64,000 nt of DNA. Origin: Gammaproteobacteria bacterium. GTDB lineage: Bacteria > Pseudomonadota > Gammaproteobacteria > UBA6429 > Thiohalophilaceae. This document shows, piece by piece, positions 9,767-18,889 of this stretch (positions are counted from its first letter, which is position 1; every line of letters begins with the position of its first letter). The notes beneath the pieces are model-generated. The model worked only from the letters and a program-made list of their open reading frames with translations. It was not told the DNA's origin and did not search any database. Location of the stretch: positions 1-64,000 of the forward strand of contig JAOULO010000002.1 of NCBI GenBank assembly GCA_029881995.1, written 5' to 3'. Made by a program: the position numbers and the translations under genes.

Positions 9767-10897
9767 ATGTCAATCCCCTTCATATCAAAGATGATGTTAG
9801 GTGTTTCATGCGTGTTTAAAAAGCAGATACAAATCCATCTAACAAAATTTATAATTGTTATTTTTGTTACTGGGGCTAATACAGTAGTAGCAGCACCATA
9901 TCAACAAAGTGACTTGATTAAAGGAATAAACTTTGAATTTTCTACACAATTTAGTCATGGACCTGATAGTGACCAGTGGCCAATGACCTGGGCCACTGAT
10001 GGTAATATGTATTCAGCTTGGGGAGATGGAAGAGGCTGGAATGTATTAGGCAGTAAGGATTATCTAGGAATTACAAAAATATCCGGATTTCCACCGAATC
10101 TGACTGGAACAGATCTCTATGGAGATAATCAGTCTGGAATGAACAGGAAACCTGTCGATATTATTGCATACAATAATAATTTGTATTTATTCTGGAACCC
10201 ATCAAATGAGACAAAATGGGTTGACATCTATGGTGCTACTTCGACTGATAACGGTAACACATGGTCATTTACTGCTAGTCCGGTTTTCCCTGTTGCTAAT
10301 GGTGCCATACCATGTGGGTTCTTGAAATTTGGGCAGGGCTACACTGGAATACCACAGGGTATAGATGCTAATTATGTGTATTTATATTTAGTCGATGGAC
10401 CTAAGATAGATGGTGATAATTTGTATCTTGCTAGAGCTCCCAAAAATAATATATTCCAAAACTCTGCATACGAATATGTTAGTAAAATTGATATTGATAA
10501 TAAGGTGACATGGTCAAAAAACTGGGGAGATAAAATTCCAGTTTTTAATGATCCAAACGGTAGAGAATACCAGGCTATTGTTAATTATAATCCCGGGATT
10601 AAGAAATATATTCTGACAAAAGCACATAATATAAGCAATCTTGGGATTTTTGAATCAGACACCCCATGGGGGCCATGGAAAACTATCTATTATGGACAGT
10701 TTAAAGATAACTTCTGGAAGTTTACATACGAATTCCCCCAAAAGTGGATGAGTAAAAATGGAATGTCTATGTGGATGTCATTTTCTGGATGGCCAGAGTA
10801 TGACAATATAAGTTTTGTTAGAGTTACAATGTCAACTTCAGCTAACAAGGCAGATACAACTCCACCAGACTCTCCCAAGGATTTAGTTGCTGACTAA
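9767..10897 (+). CDS. secreted beta-propeller-like protein (DUF4185-like)
   Basis: 376 residues. A long N-terminal region with a hydrophobic segment at about 24-44 ending VVAAP looks like a signal peptide. The rest is rich in Trp/Asp/Asn and contains sialidase-like Asp-box features such as STDNGNTWSF, plus DGRGW and WPMTWATDGNMY segments, so a five-bladed propeller as in DUF4185/GH43-like proteins is likely. It ends TTPPDSPKDLVAD, a sequence that normally introduces a fibronectin type III domain, but the stop follows directly, so the C-terminus appears truncated relative to modular relatives. Probably periplasmic or secreted, acting on or binding the local polysaccharide. A clear terminator follows. 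Confidence 0.7.
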   Translation: MSIPFISKMMLGVSCVFKKQIQIHLTKFIIVIFVTGANTVVAAPYQQSDLIKGINFEFSTQFSHGPDSDQWPMTWATDGNMYSAWGDGRGWNVLGSKDYLGITKISGFPPNLTGTDLYGDNQSGMNRKPVDIIAYNNNLYLFWNPSNETKWVDIYGATSTDNGNTWSFTASPVFPVANGAIPCGFLKFGQGYTGIPQGIDANYVYLYLVDGPKIDGDNLYLARAPKNNIFQNSAYEYVSKIDIDNKVTWSKNWGDKIPVFNDPNGREYQAIVNYNPGIKKYILTKAHNISNLGIFESDTPWGPWKTIYYGQFKDNFWKFTYEFPQKWMSKNGMSMWMSFSGWPEYDNISFVRVTMSTSANKADTTPPDSPKDLVAD

Positions 10898-11545
10898 TTG
10901 AATTTTTCTTATTTGTCGTTGTAAATCATATATAAATATTGTTCCTAAATGTATATGGTTCACCACTATGCCCCTATGTTTATATGAATTACATAGGGGC
11001 TTTATTTTGTAAATAAAAAAATTAACTAGAGTAAAAATGGTATCATCACACTGAATAGCATCTGAATAACCTGTATTATCAGGCAATAAATTAAAGACTA
11101 ACAGATATCTGTTAATCTTTTGATTGATCATATCTTCAATGGTTCTGGTGGTAATTCTTTCGCAGACTGTTTCAATGAAGCTACACACTTTATATAACAA
11201 AATAGTTTTAATAATTTCATTTAGATGAAATGCAAATAATGTGGTTTTTATTTGCTGAATGAAAAATCATGTGCGGAATATTATTACAAGAATTGTTTAC
11301 TCTGTGAACACTGTCCCAAATTCAATAATTACAATCTTGATTTGCGAACTGTACCACAATGATCGAATTTAAATCTGAACGGTTATTACCGATACTATCG
11401 CATAGTTGATTATAAATTATCATCCGCGAACACTAGAAATGGTGGACAGTTAAAGATAGGATACAAATGCTCATAAAATGAGTGGGAAAATGTATAAAAA
11501 TTATGCAATAAGGCACACAAAAAAAGTGGTAATGGAGTTGGTAAG
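10898..11545. other. intergenic region, no gene apart from the terminator
   Basis: About 650 bp. It holds the terminator at 10970-11010; the rest has many stops and no family I can recognise. The open minus-strand stretch 10883-11200 runs straight through the terminator and has no protein-like features. Confidence 0.5.
10970..11010 (+). terminator. rho-independent terminator
   Basis: GCCCCTATGT (10970-10979) pairs perfectly with ACATAGGGGC (10991-11000) around an 11-nt loop and is followed by TTTATTTTGT. It lies 73 bp after the beta-propeller gene and should end its transcript. Confidence 0.85.
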
Positions 11546-12400
11546 TTGGTTAGATTGATTAAACTCAGACAAGTCTTTTTATACGCTATCATAGTTAGTT
11601 TGATGCTTACGCTGATCGCCTGCGGTGGTGGTACTAGAAGATCTACAACTGGTAATGTTAACCAGAATAATGGTGGGGTTAACAATGTGTCTGATAATAC
11701 TGTAGTTGTTGTTTCAGCCACAAATCCCAGTACATATAATTGGTCAACCTTAACAGAAGGGACAACAGTCTATATCGATCGTGATTATACATATTCTTCA
11801 ATCCCAGCCGTGTACGAAGGATTCTCTGTATTACAAACAGCCAATAATGACAAATCGGTTACAACTAACCCATTTCTTACGTTCAATATAGATAAGTCTG
11901 TAACAGTTTTTGTTGCACATTATCAAGAAAGTATTTCAAGACCATCATGGTTATCATCATGGGATGTGACGGGTGATTCAATAATTACAACTGATAGAAC
12001 ATTAAATGTATATAGCAAAGAATTTTCTGCTGGAACAGTAGCGTTGGGTGGTAATGAAGGAGCTGGAGGCAGTAGTTATGTTGTGTTTATAAACACAGGT
12101 ACAACTTTATACAAAAATCCAGACATCCCTCCTGTAGGAACTGGATCAGCATCATTGTCATGGACTCCACCTGCTACAAATAGTGATGGCTCTGAACTGA
12201 CGGACCTCGCAGGGTATATTATTCGATTTGGTACTTCACCAGGATCATATATATTTACTATAGCTGTAGATGATCCTAATGCCTCAGCATATACAATTAA
12301 CGGTTTGGCATCAAAAACGTACTATTTTGTTGTTTCAGCTATTGACAATTCAGGTAATGAAAGTATTTTTTCGAATGAAGCTCAAAAAATAATACCTTGA
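11546..12400 (+). CDS. lipoprotein with C-terminal fibronectin type III domain
   Basis: 284 residues. The N-terminus has basic residues, a hydrophobic stretch and the lipobox LIAC, with the lipidated cysteine at Cys26. A Gly/Asn/Thr-rich linker follows, then a beta-rich middle domain of unknown family (about 50-185). A fibronectin type III domain at about 195-284 is recognisable from SLSWTPPATNSDGS, LAGYIIRFG, YTINGLASKTYYFVVSAIDNSGNES. The start is TTG at 11546, with GGAG at 11534-11537 suitably placed; TTG at 11555 is an alternative. Likely an outer-membrane-anchored binding protein. It may be functionally linked to the preceding propeller protein, which ends at a fibronectin-type linker. 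Confidence 0.78.
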   Translation: MVRLIKLRQVFLYAIIVSLMLTLIACGGGTRRSTTGNVNQNNGGVNNVSDNTVVVVSATNPSTYNWSTLTEGTTVYIDRDYTYSSIPAVYEGFSVLQTANNDKSVTTNPFLTFNIDKSVTVFVAHYQESISRPSWLSSWDVTGDSIITTDRTLNVYSKEFSAGTVALGGNEGAGGSSYVVFINTGTTLYKNPDIPPVGTGSASLSWTPPATNSDGSELTDLAGYIIRFGTSPGSYIFTIAVDDPNASAYTINGLASKTYYFVVSAIDNSGNESIFSNEAQKIIP

Positions 12401-12552
12401 TCGTTGCAGTGCAACAAAATTAGAGATTACAGAAAATACTAACTTCGATGTTGAATATGACAAGCTATACAAAAAATAAGCTTTCATGGTTGTCAACTAT
12501 CTATAAGGTTTAGCAAGCCTAAAAATTATAACTAGTTAGTTATGAGTGTCTA

Positions 12553-13713
12553 TTACATTTTGTTTTTATCTTGAATGATTCTGGTGAATAACTCTTCGTA
12601 CTGGTTTGCACAGTGCTCTATGAAGTAAGTTTCAACCAGCTCCCTGTTATTATTACCCAGGTTCTTTCTCAAATCAGCATTTTCCGATAAATGACGGCAA
12701 CCACTAATAAATGCGTCTTTGTCATTTAGTGGGAGGAAAAAACCGGTTTTTTCATTTTCAAGAAAATCTTCCTGTCCCCCATGGTTGTAACAGACAATGG
12801 GCAAACCAAATGCCATGGCTTCAAGAAAAACCAGTCCAAATCCTTCGTGTTGACTAGTTGTTGCAAAAATATCTGCAATACTGAGCAGACGAAATTTTTC
12901 CATTTCATCAACAAATCCGTAAAAGTGGACCTGCTTATCAATACCGAGGCTAGTAGCTAGTTCCATCAACATTGGTTGCTGTGGTCCATCTCCAATGATC
13001 AGTAGATGGACTTTGGGATTTTCTAAACGGTGTAAGTTACTGATAAGTTGATCTACAGCTTTACGGCCTACTAGACGACCGACGGTAACAAAAAGAATAT
13101 CATCAGATTCAAATCCATAACTCTGACGTTGAGCATCGACTTTAGGCGGCCGCTTAATACCCAATGGTATTCGAGATACCTCTACAGAGGCATCGTAATA
13201 GTTATGAACATTCTGAACAGTATTTTGTGATTGTCCGACGATGTAATCAGCTTTCCTGAGTAAATGTCTGATCCAGGAACGTAAAATGGCGTGTCTGTGA
13301 GGGGACGTTAATTTAGAAGGGTCATACAAGTCTCCACCATGGACAGAAAGAATATTAGGAATATGGGCAAACCGGGACAAATGATGGCCGACTGGACCAC
13401 TGGGAATGACAAAATGTGTATTGATGATGTCAAACGACTCACTGCCTAATAGCTCCCTTCCAGCCCTGATGCCCATAGGTATATAGGCTAGCAGGGAAGG
13501 AATATTTGCAGCCGCCTTCTGTCGCCTAAAGAAGACTGGTGCACGGACTATACGAACACCGTTTTCTATGCTGGATCTTGGTAAATCCAGGCCTTGAGAC
13601 GTTAGTACTGTGACTTCATGCTGTTTGGCGAGTTCTTCGGCGAGAAGGGCGTTAATGACGCCACCACCACCTCCAAGTGGAGGATATTCGTAATTACAGA
13701 AAAGTATGCGCAT
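12553..13713 (-). CDS. glycosyltransferase family 4
   Basis: 386 residues, GT-B fold. The N-terminal NYEYPPLGGGGGV glycine-rich loop binds the acceptor or nucleotide side. VTVGRLVGRKAVDQLI starts the C-terminal domain, and EGFGLVFLE with its two glutamates (E-x7-E) is the donor-sugar motif of GT4 retaining transferases. It probably adds one sugar to the lipid-linked EPS repeat at the cytoplasmic face. It is transcribed divergently from the methyltransferase gene, and the 257-bp gap between them contains a perfect palindrome. Confidence 0.9.
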   Translation of the reverse strand: MRILFCNYEYPPLGGGGGVINALLAEELAKQHEVTVLTSQGLDLPRSSIENGVRIVRAPVFFRRQKAAANIPSLLAYIPMGIRAGRELLGSESFDIINTHFVIPSGPVGHHLSRFAHIPNILSVHGGDLYDPSKLTSPHRHAILRSWIRHLLRKADYIVGQSQNTVQNVHNYYDASVEVSRIPLGIKRPPKVDAQRQSYGFESDDILFVTVGRLVGRKAVDQLISNLHRLENPKVHLLIIGDGPQQPMLMELATSLGIDKQVHFYGFVDEMEKFRLLSIADIFATTSQHEGFGLVFLEAMAFGLPIVCYNHGGQEDFLENEKTGFFLPLNDKDAFISGCRHLSENADLRKNLGNNNRELVETYFIEHCANQYEELFTRIIQDKNKM

Positions 13714-13748
13714 TTATGTTCTTTTAATATTTTATAAATTGCTGAAAT

Positions 13749-13780
13749 TAGATAACATATGCGAATAATTATGTTATCTA
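13749..13780. promoter_or_regulatory. 11-bp perfect inverted repeat between divergent genes
   Basis: TAGATAACATA (13749-13759) and TATGTTATCTA (13770-13780) are perfect inverted repeats separated by 10 bp. They sit 36 bp upstream of the glycosyltransferase start and about 190 bp upstream of the methyltransferase start. This looks like an operator for a dimeric regulator; which regulator is unknown. Confidence 0.45.
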
Positions 13781-13970
13781 TCCATAACGTATTGAATTAC
13801 ATAATAAATCAATCACCAACTGAAAGACAGTATTAAATATGTAAAGTTTATCGACACCAATAATAATCGCTTTACACCATTAGGCTATATCCTATATCAG
13901 GTCATGTTATTTTTAGAATAAGCCTAAAATTCTGAAGCAATCATCAAAATGTATTAATTAGAGGTTATAT

Positions 13971-14705
13971 ATGACAATGGAAAGAAGAAAAGTCCTGACT
14001 GCAAAGATGGAACCATTCGACTCGTTCTGGGAAGGTCCTGAAAATGTCGAGAAAGGTTATTCCAAGTTTTATGCATTTTACAAGGATAATTATTTGAAAT
14101 TCATACCAAATGATAAATCATCACGGATTTTGGTAGTGAGTTGTGGTCCAGGATATTTCGTTAATATGCTGAATAAAGAAGGATATAGCAATGTAGTTGG
14201 TATTGACTCATTTGAAGATAAAATCGAATTTGCTAAATCTAAAGGGCTAAATTGTATCGCAGCAACTGTATTTGAATATCTGGAAGACTGTAATGAAACA
14301 TTCGATGTTATATTCTGTGAGCAGGAGCTGAATCATATGACTAAGGACGAGATACTTGAGTTTCTACCTCTATGCAGGCAGAAAATGAATCAGGGAGGAG
14401 TCTTGATAGCACATGCGCTCAATGGAGCAAATCCAATAACTGGAGCTGAAGCGCTAGCACAGAACTTTGATCATTATAATACGTTTACTGAATACACAAT
14501 GAAGCAGGTTATGGAATATAGTGATTTCAAAGAAGCTAAAGTGTTTCCACTTAATCTTTATGTGTTCTGGAAAAACCCACTAAATTATGTTTTATATTTG
14601 GCGGCTGGATTCTACACACTTTTCTTCAGGGTAAGTTTTATTATGTATGGGAAAAGTAACAAAATATTTACCAAGAAAATTGGTATGGCATGCAAGAAAA
14701 TTTAA
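13971..14705 (+). CDS. class I SAM-dependent methyltransferase
   Basis: 244 residues. Motif I, ILVVSCGPGYFVNML (about 53-67), and the acidic end of strand 2 at VVGIDSFEDKIEFA give the SAM-binding Rossmann fold, and FDVIFCEQELNHM is motif II. The C-terminal portion (about 195-225) is hydrophobic and may insert in or lie on the membrane. AGAGG, 7 bp upstream, supports the ATG at 13971. Likely methylates a sugar or lipid-linked intermediate of the surface polysaccharide. Confidence 0.82.
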   Translation: MTMERRKVLTAKMEPFDSFWEGPENVEKGYSKFYAFYKDNYLKFIPNDKSSRILVVSCGPGYFVNMLNKEGYSNVVGIDSFEDKIEFAKSKGLNCIAATVFEYLEDCNETFDVIFCEQELNHMTKDEILEFLPLCRQKMNQGGVLIAHALNGANPITGAEALAQNFDHYNTFTEYTMKQVMEYSDFKEAKVFPLNLYVFWKNPLNYVLYLAAGFYTLFFRVSFIMYGKSNKIFTKKIGMACKKI

Positions 14706-14725
14706 TTCAATAAAAAGGCTTGCAT

Positions 14726-15715
14726 CTATATTAAATTTTGATCGGTATACCATTTTGCAGTCTCTTCCGCACCTTGCGCAAAGTTCTTTTTGGGTTTAAA
14801 TGTAAGAATCTTTTCTGATTTATCCTGAACAAAATAAAAGCTTTTACGAAAGAAATCCAGTCTCCGTCTATGTAACGGAGGCTGGATACCAAGAGGCTGT
14901 AGTGTTTTTTCTAATATTATGGCGGCTAACAGGAATGGCCAAAGAGGGGAGCGGAATTTCCGTATAGGGCTATCAACGGAATTAGCGACAATTTTAACCA
15001 TATCATTGGTTGTTAATCTCTCCTGGCCGGCCAGGACAAAGACTTCACCAATGGCAGCATCACTTTCAATGGCCTGATACATTCCATCAATCAAATCATC
15101 AACATGGATAAGTTGATGAATATTTTTACCGTCTCCTATCATAAAAAATACGCCTTTCTTTATTGCTTTAAATAATTTTAATAGGCGTCTATCCCCGGGG
15201 CCGTATGTTTCAGAAATGCGTATTACAGTCAAAGGGATTTTGTCAGCATAAGACAGGGCCAACTGCTCTCCTTTTAGTTTTGTAACGCCGTAAATATTAT
15301 TGGGGCTAGGTGAAGTGGTTTCGTCGATGTCGCCATCCATCGCTGAACCATATATCCCAATAGTACTGCCATGCAAAAAACGTTTCACACCGGCTGCAAT
15401 ACTTGCCTCGATAATATTTTGAGTGCCGTCTACATTGACATCATAAAAGTGTTTATCAGGAACATTTGCTTCATGTTGTGCTGCGGCCAGATGAAAGACA
15501 TAATCACAGCCGCTTACTGCTTGTTCAATAATTTTTTTGTCTGTAACAGCACCATATATGATATTAACACCAGCTTTTTTCAAGATGTCTATATTGGTCT
15601 CTTCTGCTTTGGTATTAGTCTGGCCAAATACAATAACTTCATGACCCTTGTTTATACTATTTAGCGCGAGCCTGCTACCAATAAAACCGGTGCCCCCTGT
15701 GATGAGGATTTTCAT
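14726..15715 (-). CDS. NAD-dependent epimerase/dehydratase (extended SDR)
   Basis: 329 residues. TGGTGFIGSRLA at 7-18 is the NAD(P)-binding glycine motif; the catalytic YGVTK (YxxxK) and the STIGIYG segment carrying the serine/threonine are present. This is a UDP-sugar epimerase-like or 3-beta-HSD-like extended SDR; the substrate cannot be told from sequence. It begins 27 bp after the GlpD-like gene on the same strand, so the two are probably one operon. It converges on the methyltransferase gene with a 20-bp gap. Confidence 0.85.
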   Translation of the reverse strand: MKILITGGTGFIGSRLALNSINKGHEVIVFGQTNTKAEETNIDILKKAGVNIIYGAVTDKKIIEQAVSGCDYVFHLAAAQHEANVPDKHFYDVNVDGTQNIIEASIAAGVKRFLHGSTIGIYGSAMDGDIDETTSPSPNNIYGVTKLKGEQLALSYADKIPLTVIRISETYGPGDRRLLKLFKAIKKGVFFMIGDGKNIHQLIHVDDLIDGMYQAIESDAAIGEVFVLAGQERLTTNDMVKIVANSVDSPIRKFRSPLWPFLLAAIILEKTLQPLGIQPPLHRRRLDFFRKSFYFVQDKSEKILTFKPKKNFAQGAEETAKWYTDQNLI

Positions 15716-15742
15716 CTTTAAAACTCCAATATTACATTACTG

Positions 15743-17410
15743 TTAATTTAGGGTTGGAAACGAACCTTTGACAATTGCGATTTCTTTTTCTATTTGTTCT
15801 GTTGTCCAGTTAAATTCAGAGCCAGCAAGTGCTGCGCACTCAGTTAAAACCTCTTCACCAGGGTTTCCTGCTGTAGCCAGGTCTGTTCGGCGGAATATGA
15901 TATCAGAAAGATTTTGTGCCATTTCATATTTTATAGAATTGATGACTTCTGCTTTAAGAACAGTTGAGTTAACAAATGGCTTTGATAACATCGGTTTTTC
16001 TTTCGCAAGGTCAATAATCCGATCAGCATTTGTACCATAGTTATGACCGATTGCACTCCAAACATCCGATGACATCTCAGGTAGTTGTTCTGATATCTTT
16101 GAGACAAGCTTGTCAAATGAGTCTATATCCCCCCCGAATACCGGGGTGTAATCTGTTGGTGATCGTTTTACTGGATTGCCCAGTTTTTTCTGGATTAAAT
16201 CAACAGCCTTGGCAGAATCACCTCGCCCCATAGTGTACCGGACACCAATTATTGAAACTAATCCCTCAATGTCATCTGTTAGCTTGTGATCAATTATATG
16301 GCTACGTTTTCCGTAACTCAGGTTCTCTGAGCCTGGTTCATTTTCACCAAATGGTACCAGCCCGGCATTCCACATCAGTACATCATCTAGTGATATATTT
16401 AAATGTGGGTAGGCCCAGTTAATTTCGTCTATAAAATTTGTTAATTCATCCCTTGTCACCTGTATTTTCTCAGGATGCATATCAGTTACAACATGCCATA
16501 CTCCAATCAATGTATAATTTCGCCAGGGTGAAACAAACAGGTGTCTGGCGGGACGGCTTAGTACTGCATCGGGATCCTTGGTTTTTCCCTGAACAGCAAT
16601 GGTGAGTTTTTCGTTAAGTTGCTTTTTAATTACAAAGCAAGCATCTCTTGAATATGTTATCCCGGGTTGCTTTATTTTCTCATTGTCTGAAAATAGTATT
16701 TCAGACCATGGGCCAGACGCGTTTAAAACTGTTTTGGCCCTAATCAATATATCTTTTTGTGATATATTATCAAACGCTTTAATACCACTAACTTTCCCGT
16801 CAGTATAAATTGGCTCTCTGGCTTCCACATAGTTTGCGACGCAAGCGCCATGTTGATCAGCTGACTGTGCAAAAGACAACACCAGGCGGGTTGGGTTATA
16901 CATACGGCCGTCACAAAAAATAACACTACCAGTTAAACCATCCTGATCCAGATCAGGAAATTCTTTTAAGGTCTCATGTTTGTTTAGTAATTTTGTCAGT
17001 GGTATATGACGTTGACGATCAGTGATACCTTTATTTCGATCCATTGTTAGAAAGTCATAAAGGTATAAACCAGTGGCGAGAAAAGCTTTTCCAGATTTAC
17101 CATGTCCATAGGTAGGAACTAGAATTGGTAAAGGTTGAACAAGATGAGGTGCAACTCTCAGGAATGAACTACGTTCATGGCATGATGCACGGAGTCTCTT
17201 TATGTCAAAATGCTGAAGATACCTCATACCTCCGTGAACAATTTTAAATGAATTTGCTGAAACACCGCTTGCAAAGTCGAATTTTTCAATTATTGCGACA
17301 TTTAAACCTCGTAATGTTGCATCCCAGGCAGCACAAGCGCCAAAAATACCACCACCAATTATTAGAACGTCGAACTCTGAGTTAGTCAGCTTCTGGATGT
17401 CTCGTTTCAT
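15743..17410 (-). CDS. glycerol-3-phosphate dehydrogenase-like FAD protein (GlpD family)
   Basis: 555 residues. The dinucleotide-binding motif DVLIIGGGIFGACAAWDA spans 14-31, and the GlpD landmarks ASGVSANSFKIVHGGMRYL and SPWRNYTLIGVWH are present. GlpD proteins are usually about 500-560 residues, so this is full length. The family oxidises sn-glycerol-3-phosphate to dihydroxyacetone phosphate and passes electrons to quinone. The location among polysaccharide genes and the tight linkage to an SDR epimerase suggest a role in EPS or lipid-linked precursor metabolism, but a housekeeping role is equally possible. Confidence 0.87.
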   Translation of the reverse strand: MKRDIQKLTNSEFDVLIIGGGIFGACAAWDATLRGLNVAIIEKFDFASGVSANSFKIVHGGMRYLQHFDIKRLRASCHERSSFLRVAPHLVQPLPILVPTYGHGKSGKAFLATGLYLYDFLTMDRNKGITDRQRHIPLTKLLNKHETLKEFPDLDQDGLTGSVIFCDGRMYNPTRLVLSFAQSADQHGACVANYVEAREPIYTDGKVSGIKAFDNISQKDILIRAKTVLNASGPWSEILFSDNEKIKQPGITYSRDACFVIKKQLNEKLTIAVQGKTKDPDAVLSRPARHLFVSPWRNYTLIGVWHVVTDMHPEKIQVTRDELTNFIDEINWAYPHLNISLDDVLMWNAGLVPFGENEPGSENLSYGKRSHIIDHKLTDDIEGLVSIIGVRYTMGRGDSAKAVDLIQKKLGNPVKRSPTDYTPVFGGDIDSFDKLVSKISEQLPEMSSDVWSAIGHNYGTNADRIIDLAKEKPMLSKPFVNSTVLKAEVINSIKYEMAQNLSDIIFRRTDLATAGNPGEEVLTECAALAGSEFNWTTEQIEKEIAIVKGSFPTLN

Positions 17411-17927
17411 TTGGAGTAATAAAAGTTATTATTTTTAGGAAAAATGGTTTTACTAAATAAATACAAACACGTATTGTTTAAGTTTTTATAATACCATATT
17501 ACTAGTAGATAATTGTTATTAATTTATTCGATTTTACGACAACTGGCTAGCCTGAATCCTGGTGAATAACGCTGGATTTTGTGCTAACGATGGTCTTAAA
17601 ATCGGACAATAAATACGCAATTTACAAACTAACGCGCAGGTTAGTTTGTACAGAATTATATGCATTTTCAATAAAATATAATATATTGTATGTAATTCTA
17701 ACTATAAACCATATATTTTGTGGTAAAATGACTGTTCATTATATTGAAAAGTCTCCAATAAACGGTTTTTTGTTACTCGGGTGAGCATCAGGGATCAGGG
17801 TTACGAGTACATAATTAATTTTTGGATTCATGTATCGCATTGTATTATTTTTAAAATTAAAACAGATTTATTAACCTGAAAATTATCGAAATACTTTTTT
17901 TCTCTCAATCTTGGAAATTGTAGTTAT
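17411..17927. other. divergent promoter region
   Basis: 517 bp between the GlpD-like gene (minus) and the first GT2 gene (plus). It should contain promoters for both. No supportable gene; the open stretch near 17581-17784 has no protein-like features. The palindrome at 17623-17650 is the only structured element. Confidence 0.5.
17623..17650. promoter_or_regulatory. 11-bp perfect inverted repeat, possible operator
   Basis: TACAAACTAAC (17623-17633) and GTTAGTTTGTA (17640-17650) are perfect inverted repeats around GCGCAG. There is no T-run, so it is not a typical terminator. Its position in a divergent intergenic region fits an operator. Confidence 0.5.
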
Positions 17928-18872
17928 ATGAAGCTTTCAATTATTGCACCCCTTTATAATGAAGAAGATAGTGTTAAGGCTCTATACGAATCAATCACAG
18001 GTGCAGTTAAACCGCTTGGATATGATTATGAAATCCTTTTTGTAGACGATGGTAGTAAAGACAATACATTTGAGATAGCCAAATCTCTTTCTCAACAGGA
18101 TGAGCATCTAATTATTATCAAATTCAGACGAAATTATGGTCAGACACCGGCCATGGTTGCTGGTATCGATAATGCGAGTGGTGATGTATTGATCACCATG
18201 GATGGTGATTTGCAGAATGATCCACGCGATATAGCGGAATTGCTAACAAAAATTAATGAAGGTTACGATATTGTGGTGGGCTGGCGACATAAAAGAAAGG
18301 ACAAACTTATAACTAGAAAAATACCATCCAAGATAGCAAATTGGTTAATAGGTAAAGTTACAGGTGTTCCTATCAAGGATAATGGCTGCTCTTTAAAATG
18401 TTATCGAGCTAATATTATCAAAAATGTCCCTTTATACTCTGAAATGCATCGTTTTATACCTGCCATGGCTTCAATAACAGGAGCTAAAATTGCTGAAATT
18501 AAGGTGAGACATCATGAAAGGCAATTTGGCGAATCAAAATATGGATTATCCAGAATTTATAAAGTCCTACTTGATCTGTTGACCATTAAAACCATCACTA
18601 CTTTTGCAAGTAGACCATTGCTATGGTTTAGTATTTTGGCAATTCCGCCATTTATAGTTAGCGTAGTGGCTTTTGGTATTAGTGTGTGGAATTTGTATTC
18701 AGGGTCTAATGATATGTTGTTATCATTAGCTGGCACTGGTCTGTTATTTGCGGGTCTTGTCATTATTTTGCTTATGTCTGGTGTTGTATGCGAATTAATA
18801 TATAAGACGGGGAATTTGAAGCACAAAAGTCTTGCATTCTTAACAACTAATATCACAAACTCAAAAAATTAG
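17928..18872 (+). CDS. family 2 glycosyltransferase (DPMS/ArnC-like) with C-terminal membrane segments
   Basis: 314 residues. The GT2 catalytic elements are intact: FVDDGSKDNT (about 38-47), the DxD motif in ITMDGDLQNDP (about 87-97), and a substrate segment ERQFGESKYG. Two hydrophobic helices follow (about 230-255 and 265-290). This matches the dolichol-phosphate-mannose-synthase/ArnC/GtrB group, which transfers a sugar to undecaprenyl phosphate at the cytoplasmic face. The next gene, 17 bp downstream, encodes a related protein that lacks the DxD motif. Confidence 0.9.
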   Translation: MKLSIIAPLYNEEDSVKALYESITGAVKPLGYDYEILFVDDGSKDNTFEIAKSLSQQDEHLIIIKFRRNYGQTPAMVAGIDNASGDVLITMDGDLQNDPRDIAELLTKINEGYDIVVGWRHKRKDKLITRKIPSKIANWLIGKVTGVPIKDNGCSLKCYRANIIKNVPLYSEMHRFIPAMASITGAKIAEIKVRHHERQFGESKYGLSRIYKVLLDLLTIKTITTFASRPLLWFSILAIPPFIVSVVAFGISVWNLYSGSNDMLLSLAGTGLLFAGLVIILLMSGVVCELIYKTGNLKHKSLAFLTTNITNSKN

Positions 18873-18889
18873 ATAATTGGATAAAATAA

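Noticed and set aside
10883-11200. Minus-strand open frame of 105 codons after the propeller gene
   Set aside because: It runs through a strong terminator, has no ribosome binding site and no recognisable domain.
11269-11310. ATG TGC GGA ATA, an MCGI start like that of class II amidotransferases
   Set aside because: The frame stops after 12 codons and the following sequence in any frame does not resemble an amidotransferase; chance match.
17581-17784. Plus-strand open frame of 67 codons in the GlpD/GT2 gap
   Set aside because: It contains the perfect palindrome, has no ribosome binding site and reads as random AT-rich sequence.
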